Of a DNA stretch of 64,000 nt, positions 8,724 to 16,221 are shown piece after piece (position 1 is the first letter of the stretch; every line of letters starts with the position of its first letter). The notes under the pieces were generated by a model, which did no database searches, had not been told where the DNA came from, and saw nothing but the letters and a program-made list of their open reading frames with translations. Origin of the DNA: Acidobacteria bacterium Ga0077534 (lineage in GTDB: Bacteria; Acidobacteriota; Blastocatellia; Pyrinomonadales; Pyrinomonadaceae); contig LNEI01000018.1 in the NCBI GenBank assembly GCA_001464455.1, forward strand, positions 347,343 to 411,342, in the 5' to 3' direction. The position numbers were made by a program, and so were the translations under genes.

Positions 8724-9635
8724 TCAAACAAAGGCCCAGATAGCCTTTTCTAGTTCATATAGATCCAGACTAACCGCGTCAGGACGTAGCCGAAGCGCAT
8801 ATCTCCGAAGATCAGCCGTCTCATAAAGCATAGTGAGCATCATCAGCCGGCGACGCATCTCTTCATCCATCTCGTTATCAGCATAGCCGTATGCCCGGAA
8901 AAACTCGCGCTGGAGTTCGCCTTCGCCCTGCAGGATCAATACGCCGATCGCGAGCAGATCATACTCGCGCCACCCGACCCGAGAATCAGCAAAATCGAAC
9001 AATCCCGAAACCGAGGCCTGTCCATCAAATCGTAAATTCCCAAAATGTACATCACCGTGCAGAAACACTGAAGGATCCAAAGGGATCAGCGGCAGCGAGT
9101 CGGCAATATACCGTGGTAGTTGCTCGATGATCTTCGAATTTACACCATGACCGATCTGACGCTCGATGAAGGTCGATGCCCGCTCCTCAACAAATCCCGC
9201 CCAGTCAGACACGAAACCGTCCGTCGGATGCTCATGCAGCCGTTTCAGCCCCGTCGCGAGTTGCGAAACGATCGATACACGTTCGTCGCGAGCAAGGGCG
9301 AGAAACTCCGGTCGCGTCATCTCACGCCCTTGGATCCGCGTCATCAAAAGATGATCGAGTCCGTCGTGTTTGCCGGAGAAAACGATCTTGGGAGTCTGAA
9401 ACTGGGTTAGCCCGATCGCAAACTCAAGCGAACGACTTTCCCGTTCGAAACAATTCCTCTCTGGCCGATAGATCTTCAATACGAGATCCTCACCGACGAA
9501 GAAAACTACATGATCGGTACCGCCGGCCCTTTCTAGCTCGCTATCGTTGAGACCATTCTCTTCGCAGATCGCCCTGGCGACTTCAAACCATTCCGGGTCG
9601 CAGTAGTTCGCCTCAAAGTCCCTCAAGCCAGACAC
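8724..9635 (-). CDS. Aminoglycoside phosphotransferase (APH)/choline kinase-fold protein
   Basis: Protein-kinase-like small-molecule phosphotransferase, 303 residues. The Brenner catalytic motif is HGDVHFGNLRF (near residue 190) and the metal-binding DFG equivalent is LFDFADSRVGWREYDL. The N-terminal ATP-binding part contains DHVVFFVGEDLVLKIYRPE. The physiological substrate is unknown; resistance should not be assumed from the family name. Its first 13 bases overlap the 3' end of kynU, so it is co-translated with kynureninase. A role in phosphorylating a metabolite of this pathway is possible but only suggested by position. Confidence 0.8.
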   Translation of the reverse strand: MSGLRDFEANYCDPEWFEVARAICEENGLNDSELERAGGTDHVVFFVGEDLVLKIYRPERNCFERESRSLEFAIGLTQFQTPKIVFSGKHDGLDHLLMTRIQGREMTRPEFLALARDERVSIVSQLATGLKRLHEHPTDGFVSDWAGFVEERASTFIERQIGHGVNSKIIEQLPRYIADSLPLIPLDPSVFLHGDVHFGNLRFDGQASVSGLFDFADSRVGWREYDLLAIGVLILQGEGELQREFFRAYGYADNEMDEEMRRRLMMLTMLYETADLRRYALRLRPDAVSLDLYELEKAIWAFV

Positions 9636-10900
9636 TCCTTCAGGATCACAGAAAAGCGATGAACATCATTAAACGAATTATAGAGCGGTGTCGGGGCGAC
9701 GCGGATCACGTCGGGCTCACGCCAATCAGACACAACGCCGCGTTCAGACAGTTTTTGATGCAAGGAGCGATCACCGCCACGAACTCGGATCGATAGCTGA
9801 CAGCCACGCTGAGCGGGATCGCGCGGCGTGATCACTTCGATACGATCGTCGCCGATACCGTCGATCAGTGATTCGAGATAGCCGGTCAGTTTTACGGATT
9901 TACCGCGAAGAGCGCTCATCGTCGCTTCGTCAAATATCTCAAGCGATGCCCGAAGAGCAGCCATTTGCAGGATCGGGGGGTTTGAAAGCTGCCAGCCTTC
10001 GGCTCCAGGCAGACAATCGAATTCGGGGCCCATCAAAAAGCGGGTTTGCTTGTTATTGCCCCACCACCCCGCGAACCGCGGAAGTTCGAACGCATGCAAA
10101 TGCCGCTCGTGAACAAACGCTCCAGCGACAGCTCCGGGCCCGCCGTTGAGATATTTATATGAGCACCAAACCGCAAAATCGACATCCCAATCATGCAACC
10201 TAAGCGCCAAATTCCCCGCCGCGTGAGCGCAATCAAAACCCACGACACAGCCCTTTTCACGCCCCTTAGCAGTAATTGCAGCCATGTCGAAAGCTTGGCC
10301 GGTGTAATAATTCACACCGCCAAGCATGATCAGGGCAATTGATTCACCTTCGCGGTCTATTTTGTCGACCACATCTTCGGTTCGCAGGGTCGACTCACCT
10401 TCGCGGGGTGTAAGTTCGACGAGCCAGTTTCGGTCGCCCTTGTGCCACTTGATCTGTGAATCGACCGCATATTGGTCCGACGGAAAGGCTCCTTTCTCGA
10501 TGACAATCTTGTAACGTTCGAGCGTCGGCCGATAAAACGATACCATCATCAGGTGCAAGTTCACCGTTAGGGCATTCATTACGACCGTTTCGGACGGCAA
10601 TGCCCCGACTAAACGAGCCATCGGCTCGGTCAAAAACTCGTGATAAGGCAGCCACGGATTCCTGGCATGCAAATGCCCTTCGACCGCCAGACGCGACCAG
10701 TCGTCAAGTTCCTGCTCTACGTATTCACGCGCCTTTTTCGGCATCAGGCCCAGTGAATTACCGGTAAAGTAAAGCGGGCGCTGATCGCCCTCGATTTCGG
10801 GAAAATGAAAACGATCGCGGAAAGACGCTAATGGATCGGCAATGTCCATCGCCTCTGCGTTCGGAAACTCACTACCAGATCGAACCTGCTGAGAAATCAT
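9623..10900 (-). CDS. kynU: Kynureninase
   Basis: PLP-dependent hydrolase cleaving 3-hydroxykynurenine to 3-hydroxyanthranilate and alanine (and kynurenine to anthranilate). The PLP lysine is K249 in SYKYLNGGPG, with D223 and H226 in GFDCAHAAGN contacting the cofactor. The N-terminal LYFTGNSLGLMP is typical of KynU. Length 425 residues, normal for the family. It supplies the next step after the kmo product. The upstream region to 10990 is a divergent promoter region with the secreted protein gene, and the APH-like kinase gene overlaps its 3' end. Confidence 0.95.
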   Translation of the reverse strand: MISQQVRSGSEFPNAEAMDIADPLASFRDRFHFPEIEGDQRPLYFTGNSLGLMPKKAREYVEQELDDWSRLAVEGHLHARNPWLPYHEFLTEPMARLVGALPSETVVMNALTVNLHLMMVSFYRPTLERYKIVIEKGAFPSDQYAVDSQIKWHKGDRNWLVELTPREGESTLRTEDVVDKIDREGESIALIMLGGVNYYTGQAFDMAAITAKGREKGCVVGFDCAHAAGNLALRLHDWDVDFAVWCSYKYLNGGPGAVAGAFVHERHLHAFELPRFAGWWGNNKQTRFLMGPEFDCLPGAEGWQLSNPPILQMAALRASLEIFDEATMSALRGKSVKLTGYLESLIDGIGDDRIEVITPRDPAQRGCQLSIRVRGGDRSLHQKLSERGVVSDWREPDVIRVAPTPLYNSFNDVHRFSVILKECLA

Positions 10901-10947
10901 ATTATTTCGTGAGACCTATCCTGCCCGATTTTACGCCTTAGTATATT

Positions 10948-10961
10948 GAGACGGAAGTCTC
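10948..10961. promoter_or_regulatory. Inverted repeat in the kynU divergent promoter region
   Basis: GAGAC-N4-GTCTC, a perfect five-base dyad, in the 89-bp gap between the divergently transcribed kynU and the small secreted protein. It is a candidate operator by position only; no known regulator is matched. Confidence 0.25.
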
Positions 10962-10989
10962 GCAAATTAATAACTATCAAGAGGTAATC

Positions 10990-11337
10990 ATGAAAAAAAT
11001 TCTACTCACTTTCTCCTCGCTGGCACTTACGGTTTCTATGTTTGCTTTTACGGTAAACGCGAACACAAAGACTCGACTCTCGATGGAAGTTCCGTTCGCC
11101 TTCAGCATCGGCGATACGGTCGTCGTACCGGGTGAATACTCGGTCGAAGTTACACGCGATCAGTCGGGCGGAGCGACAGTCGGACTAGTCGACAGCAAAG
11201 GCAAACGGATCGCCCTTGCTGTCGGACGAATTGCCGCCAACAATCGCCGAACGCAAGGTGATATCGTATTCCGCAAGAACGGCCCAGAGCTCGTTCTCAG
11301 TGGAATCGTTCTTCGTGATCACGTGATCAACCTCTAG
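10990..11337 (+). CDS. Small secreted protein of an acidobacterial type
   Basis: 115 residues with a clear Sec signal peptide (MKK, then a hydrophobic run, cleavage likely after VNA near residue 25). The mature part contains MEVPFAFSIGDTVVVPGEYSV, a pattern I associate with small exported proteins that are abundant in Acidobacteriota: PFxFxxG, then LPAGxYxV. It continues as a short all-beta protein ending in RDHVINL. Function unknown. AGAGGTAATC sits just before the ATG as a good ribosome-binding site. A hairpin terminator follows at 11361, so it is probably monocistronic. Confidence 0.75.
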   Translation: MKKILLTFSSLALTVSMFAFTVNANTKTRLSMEVPFAFSIGDTVVVPGEYSVEVTRDQSGGATVGLVDSKGKRIALAVGRIAANNRRTQGDIVFRKNGPELVLSGIVLRDHVINL

Positions 11338-11360
11338 GTGCGTGTTTGGTCAATTTAACT

Positions 11361-11395
11361 GCCGGAGCGGACTCAGGCTCGTTCCGGCTTCTTCT
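11361..11395 (+). terminator. Rho-independent terminator after the small secreted protein
   Basis: Nine-bp stem GCCGGAGCG / CGTTCCGGC (one G-T wobble) with a 10-base loop, followed by TTCTTCT. It begins 24 bp after the stop codon of the plus-strand gene. The tail is only moderately T-rich. Confidence 0.55.
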
Positions 11396-12410
11396 AACCT
11401 CTGAATCTCGATCGCTCCAACCCCAGCCACTTCAACGCAGCTCCGTTTAACAGCATTTCTCTGATCGAGTCGTCAACATCCAGTGAATCGATAAGCTTCC
11501 CCGGTTCTGCTTCCCCGAGTGGGAACGGATAGTCGCTACCCATCGCGATCTGGTCGGAGCCGACGAGGTCAATGAGATATTCCAAGCTCGATCGTTCGTG
11601 AACAAGTGAGTCGAAGTACATGCTTTTCAAATACTTACGCGGGCGGTGCTGATTGTCAGTGAAAAGATCAGGGCGAACGTTGAAACCATGTTCGATGCGG
11701 CCTATGGTTGCCGGAAAAGCTCCGCCGCCATGAGCGAACATTATCCGCAGATCTGGCAGGCGTTCCAGCGTTGCCGAAAAGATCAACGAACAAATGGCAC
11801 GCGAAACCTCGGCCGGCATGCCGACGAGCCACGGGAGCCAGTATTTTTGCATGTCTTTTTCGCCGGCCATATCCCATGGATGAACAAAGACGGCCATGCC
11901 GAGGCGTTCGCAGGCGGCGAAGACGTCGAAAAACTGCGGCTCGCCGAGGTTGAGTTGATTGACGTTAGTTCCGATTTGAACACCGGCGAGGCCGAGTTGT
12001 TTGCAGCGTTCAAGTTCGCGGATGGCAAGATCGGTGTCCTGCATGGGCAGCGTTCCGAGACCGAGGAAGCGAAGCGGAAACTCATTTACGACATCGGCGA
12101 TGTGATCATTTAAAAATCGTGCGATCTCCGCTCCGTCATCCGGCTTCGTCCAATAGTTGAGCATAACCGGCACGGTTGAAAGCACCTGAACACCAACACC
12201 GGTTGCGTCCATTTCTTCGATACGGACGGCCGGATCCCAACAATTTTCTTCGATATCACGAAACTGTACGCCGTCGTCCCTAACCATTCGGGCGCAGCAT
12301 GGTTTGTAATGATCGAGCTTGATGAACCCGCCATAGCCAAAGCTGTCCTTCCACGAAGGGACATCTCGCGGCAGAATGTGTGTGTGGACATCGATCTTGA
12401 ACACTTTCAT
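11394..12410 (-). CDS. nbaD: 2-amino-3-carboxymuconate-6-semialdehyde decarboxylase (ACMSD)
   Basis: Metal-dependent amidohydrolase-fold decarboxylase that converts ACMS to 2-aminomuconate semialdehyde, steering the kynurenine route away from quinolinate. The start at 12410 is chosen because it gives metal ligands H9 and H11 (DVHTHILPRD), R51 and H177 (FVHPWD), the same numbering as the characterised Pseudomonas enzyme. AHGGGAFP (H227) and GSDYPFPLG (D293) complete the site. A longer open frame to 12494 would begin inside the terminator of the upstream gene and adds a non-homologous tail, so it is rejected. ATG at 12413 is an equal alternative. Length about 338. Confidence 0.92.
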   Translation of the reverse strand: MKVFKIDVHTHILPRDVPSWKDSFGYGGFIKLDHYKPCCARMVRDDGVQFRDIEENCWDPAVRIEEMDATGVGVQVLSTVPVMLNYWTKPDDGAEIARFLNDHIADVVNEFPLRFLGLGTLPMQDTDLAIRELERCKQLGLAGVQIGTNVNQLNLGEPQFFDVFAACERLGMAVFVHPWDMAGEKDMQKYWLPWLVGMPAEVSRAICSLIFSATLERLPDLRIMFAHGGGAFPATIGRIEHGFNVRPDLFTDNQHRPRKYLKSMYFDSLVHERSSLEYLIDLVGSDQIAMGSDYPFPLGEAEPGKLIDSLDVDDSIREMLLNGAALKWLGLERSRFRG

Positions 12411-12453
12411 CATTTTGTCACCGAAGAACACGCTTCCAAAATTGACCACCCAC

Positions 12454-12488
12454 AAAAAAGCCGGGAACAGCGAAAGCTCGTTCCCGGC
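12454..12488 (-). terminator. Strong rho-independent terminator of the BNR-repeat gene
   Basis: On the minus strand: a perfect nine-bp stem GCCGGGAAC / GTTCCCGGC, an inner AGC/GCT extension around the small loop, then TTTTTT. It lies 23 bp after the stop of the large exported protein and ends 41 bp before the ACMSD start, separating the two genes transcriptionally. Confidence 0.88.
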
Positions 12489-12510
12489 GATCACAATTCA
12501 CACGATCTTT

Positions 12511-15500
12511 CTATTGATCGTCGTGGTCCATTTCGCCGGGCGGACGGGCTGCACCTGGACCGGCGGCTCCTGGCGGAGGCTGTATCATCGGTATCTTCGC
12601 CTCGATGATCATGTTGTTCAATGCAGCGAGATCCTCAGTTATGAGTTTCCTTACTTCGTCGGCAGCAGCGGGAATGCGTGTACTCAGAATATCGATCTGA
12701 GCAAGCTCCCACCTAGTCGGCGCACCAGAGGCGTTTTCGATCGCCCCGAGGACCAAGGCCGCACGCTGATTCAGCGGCTGTGGCAGTTCTACCAGCGGTG
12801 GGCCTGCTTGGCTGATATTGCTCACCAGCGAGGGCGGCGTTCCCCAGTTCTCGTACGCCTTATCGATCTTCTTGAGAAGTTCCTCGCCAGCGGCGCGAAT
12901 ATTCTGCGGAATGCCCGAACCCGGACGACGCCAAGCCTCAAGAGCGTTGTTAACGTTTGTCCTTAGAGCGACGATCTGCTGTTGAGCCTGAGTGCCCCTC
13001 ATGACGATCGGCATCATCTTCATCAGAGCAGCCTTCTTCTTCGCCCTATCTTCCGCTGAGAAGCTGACACGGGGATCGTCTATGACCTGAAATGTCTTGG
13101 ACATTTCCTTGTCTCCTAGTTTGATCTTGACAGTGTACGTGCCCGGGTCAACGCGGAAACCCAGATTCGCGATGCCACCACCGCCAAAGCCGCCGCCGCC
13201 GAAGCCGCCGCCACCCGGGCCGGCTCCCGGTCCAGCACCCGGAGGACGCTGACGCATATCCCAAACCCAGCGATTTAGGCCCTTGTTGGCGATACATTGG
13301 TTACCGCCTCCGCCTCCGCCGAAGCCGCCAAAGCCTCCGCCGCCACCGCCGCCGCCCGGCCCACCACCGCCAGGGCCGCCGGCACCGGGAGTCGGAGCGG
13401 GCTGTGGACGCGTGCAATTTTGCGTACGCAACGTCTGCCCGTTAGCATCCTGAACTGTGATCGTAACGACCTGTCGGTCGACAAGCGGTTCTTTCAGATA
13501 GAAATTGATCATCGCGCCGTTCGGCGGATTCTGGCCGTAGAACATTTTGTCGGACGTTAAGGGCTTGTTGCTCCAAGTCCGCCACATCACAGAACGTCGC
13601 GGGTCAAACAAATGGATATCACTGCCGAGAACCGTGTCATTCATCTGCTCGAGGGCCGTAATATCGTCCATGATCCAGATCGAACGTCCGTGGGTTGCGA
13701 GAATAAGGTCATTCTCGCGAGGATGTATGAGAATGTCATCGACCGGAACCGTCGGCAGATTCATATGGAACTTCGTCCAGTTTCCGCCGCGATCGTATGA
13801 GACATACATGCCGTACTCGGTCCCTACAAAAAGCAGGTTCGTGTTGCGGTGATGTTCGCGAATAACGCTGACGATACCGTTGTTCTGGGGCAGGTTCGAA
13901 ACGATCGACTTCCACGATTCGCCAAAGTCGGTCGTCGAATAAACGTAGACCTTAAAATCGCCATTTCGATGCCCGTCAAATGTCACAAGAGCCGAACCTT
14001 CGCTCGCCCGCGAGGCGACGACCCTGCTAACGTAAGTCCCTTTCGGCAAACCGGGAACTTTATCCACCACGTTCTTCCACGTCTGCCCGTCCCGCGAGAT
14101 CTGGAGGTTGCCGTCATCGGTTCCTGCCCATATCACATTCTTATTCAGCGGTGATTCTGAAACAGTAGTAATAGCCGGGTACTGCTGAACGCCATCATGA
14201 CGCGAACGCGTAAATCTATCCGGAACCTTGCCCATGATCGGCAGCGTGTTTCGGTCGACGTTGGTCGTCAGATCAGGACTGATCTTTACCCAATTGTCTC
14301 CGCGGTCATTTGATTTGAACAGAAAGTTGCCGCCGTAATAGATCGTATTCGAGTCGTATGCCGAGATCACAATTGGCGAGTTCCACTGGAACCGATATCG
14401 CTTTTCGCCTTCTTCTTCACGCGGGCGTATCTGCTTATTTTCACCGGTCCGCACGTTGCGACGGTAAAGATTTCCGTCCTGCGATTCTCCATAAACAATG
14501 TCGGGGTCGTTCGGATCGGGCTGCGCAAAAAATCCGTCGCCGCCGCCGATCGTGTACCAATCGCTGTTAGAGATCCCCTGAGGATTGGTTGTCATGCTGG
14601 GCCCGCACCACGTATTGTTGTCCTGCAATCCGCCGCAAACCTTGTAGGGCAAACTATTATCAACACCGACTTCGTAGAATGTCCCAAGAGGCACCGTGTT
14701 CGAATAATCCCAAGTGCGGCCGCGGTCAAAGCTGATGTTTATACCGCCGTCGTTGCCCTGAATAATGTGATTTGAATCGTTCGGATTGATCCAAATGCCG
14801 TGCGTGTCCGCGTGTGGGGCACGCGAGAAATTACCCGTCCACGTCCGGCCGCCATCCTCGGAATATTGCATCGCTACACCGGCGAGCCACAGACGCTGAT
14901 CGTTATTCGGATCTACCTTCAGCTTAGAAAAATACATTGGACGCGGAACAGCCGCGATCTCCGCCATCTTGGTCCAAGTCTCACCCTTATCGATGGAACG
15001 GTACACGCCGCCGTTCGCGTGCTCGACGGTTACGTAGACGATGTTCGTGTTGCGTTGATAAACGGCGATGGAAATTCTTCCTGTTTCCAAAAGCGTCTCC
15101 GGGCGAGGCGTCGGGGCATTTTCGGTGTTGTAGGGCATTCCGCGGGTAACCATTGACCAGGTCTCGCCACCGTCGACACTCTTGTACAAAGCACTGTGAG
15201 CTCCGCTTCCGTTGAATCCAAAAACCGTTCGGCGTCGCTGATACATTGCCGCGTAAAGGATGGTTGGACTCTCGTGATCGACGATCAGCTCGGTCGCACC
15301 GGTGTCATCGTTGACCTTGAGTACATGTGCCCATGTCTTGCCGCCATCTGTCGTCTTGTAAACTCCGCGATCTGGTGAGGCTCCCCAGAGATTACCGGTC
15401 GCCGCAACCCAAACAATGTCTGGATTGGTCGGGTGTATGACAACCCGAGCGATCGCCATCGTCTTTTCGAGGCCCATGTTCTTCCAAGTCTTTCCAGCAT

Positions 15501-15924
15501 CCATCGACTTGTAAACCCCATTGCCCCACGACGAACTTTGCCTGTTGTTCGACTCGCCCGAACCGGCCCAAACGATCGACGGATTTGACGGAGCGACGGC
15601 GACATCACCGACGGTAGGAACAGCTTCTTTGTCAAAAAGCGTTTCCCACGTCGTTCCGCCGTTTGTGGATTTCAGGATGCCAGCAGCGGCCATAGCAGCG
15701 TAGATGACCTTTGTGTCCTGAATAGGAACCTCGATGTCATTTACACGCCCGCCCATCGTCGCCGGGCCGATCTCGCGAAACCGCAGGCTCTGGATCGCCG
15801 TTTCGAAAGGCTTACCGGTAGAAGCTGGCGATGCGGCGGGTCTCGCCTGTGCCGCAACAAAGGTTACGGACAGCGATAGTAGAATTGCGGAAAAGCAAAT
15901 GGTAAGAAGCTCACGAGGTCTCAT
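12511..15924 (-). CDS. Exported BNR/sortilin-like (VPS10) beta-propeller protein
   Basis: 1137 residues with a Sec signal peptide ending near AQA (residue 27). Many Asp-box/BNR-type repeats occur from about residue 60 to 760, for example STNGGTTWE, SMDAGKTWK, TTDGGKTWA, SVDGGETWS and SYDRGGNWT. This is the layout of the proteins annotated as glycosyl hydrolase or sortilin-like in acidobacteria. A very glycine-rich linker (about 845-945) follows, including two runs of mixed Gly/Phe, then a helical C-terminal region. No catalytic residues can be named; binding to secreted polymers or peptides is as likely as hydrolysis. Divergent from the S9 peptidase; the 297-bp gap between them holds no obvious gene. 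Confidence 0.8.
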   Translation of the reverse strand: MRPRELLTICFSAILLSLSVTFVAAQARPAASPASTGKPFETAIQSLRFREIGPATMGGRVNDIEVPIQDTKVIYAAMAAAGILKSTNGGTTWETLFDKEAVPTVGDVAVAPSNPSIVWAGSGESNNRQSSSWGNGVYKSMDAGKTWKNMGLEKTMAIARVVIHPTNPDIVWVAATGNLWGASPDRGVYKTTDGGKTWAHVLKVNDDTGATELIVDHESPTILYAAMYQRRRTVFGFNGSGAHSALYKSVDGGETWSMVTRGMPYNTENAPTPRPETLLETGRISIAVYQRNTNIVYVTVEHANGGVYRSIDKGETWTKMAEIAAVPRPMYFSKLKVDPNNDQRLWLAGVAMQYSEDGGRTWTGNFSRAPHADTHGIWINPNDSNHIIQGNDGGINISFDRGRTWDYSNTVPLGTFYEVGVDNSLPYKVCGGLQDNNTWCGPSMTTNPQGISNSDWYTIGGGDGFFAQPDPNDPDIVYGESQDGNLYRRNVRTGENKQIRPREEEGEKRYRFQWNSPIVISAYDSNTIYYGGNFLFKSNDRGDNWVKISPDLTTNVDRNTLPIMGKVPDRFTRSRHDGVQQYPAITTVSESPLNKNVIWAGTDDGNLQISRDGQTWKNVVDKVPGLPKGTYVSRVVASRASEGSALVTFDGHRNGDFKVYVYSTTDFGESWKSIVSNLPQNNGIVSVIREHHRNTNLLFVGTEYGMYVSYDRGGNWTKFHMNLPTVPVDDILIHPRENDLILATHGRSIWIMDDITALEQMNDTVLGSDIHLFDPRRSVMWRTWSNKPLTSDKMFYGQNPPNGAMINFYLKEPLVDRQVVTITVQDANGQTLRTQNCTRPQPAPTPGAGGPGGGGPGGGGGGGGFGGFGGGGGGNQCIANKGLNRWVWDMRQRPPGAGPGAGPGGGGFGGGGFGGGGIANLGFRVDPGTYTVKIKLGDKEMSKTFQVIDDPRVSFSAEDRAKKKAALMKMMPIVMRGTQAQQQIVALRTNVNNALEAWRRPGSGIPQNIRAAGEELLKKIDKAYENWGTPPSLVSNISQAGPPLVELPQPLNQRAALVLGAIENASGAPTRWELAQIDILSTRIPAAADEVRKLITEDLAALNNMIIEAKIPMIQPPPGAAGPGAARPPGEMDHDDQ

Positions 15925-16221
15925 AATTCTGATCCTTATCGAGTAAATTTTTTGCTGGTTGACTAAATATCGAAAACCGGTTGTCTGGTTTGGATTGCAT
16001 CAAGATAGGACAGTTGACCCCATTTGGCAACCGATTCCAGACTGCGCGGCCAAAGTTTACAAATATTTACAAAACTATTGCACATTATTCACCACTACTC
16101 GATGCACCGTCCTTTGATTCAAGAAAATCTCGGTGTTACGCTAAGGGCACTTTCACTCAAATTAGAATGCTCAAAAGCCGGCCTGAACTGCTGCATCGGC
16201 CAGCTGGATCGTAAATCACGT

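Noticed and set aside
12411..12494. N-terminal extension of ACMSD to an ATG at 12494
   Set aside because: It would start inside a strong rho-independent terminator and shift the conserved H9/H11/R51/H177 numbering.
13275..13484. Glycine-codon repeat at 13.2-13.4 kb as a separate repeat element
   Set aside because: It is the low-complexity linker of the BNR protein rather than an inserted repeat.
16024..16221. Longer start of the S9 peptidase
   Set aside because: Adds a non-homologous stretch before a clear signal peptide beginning at 16222.
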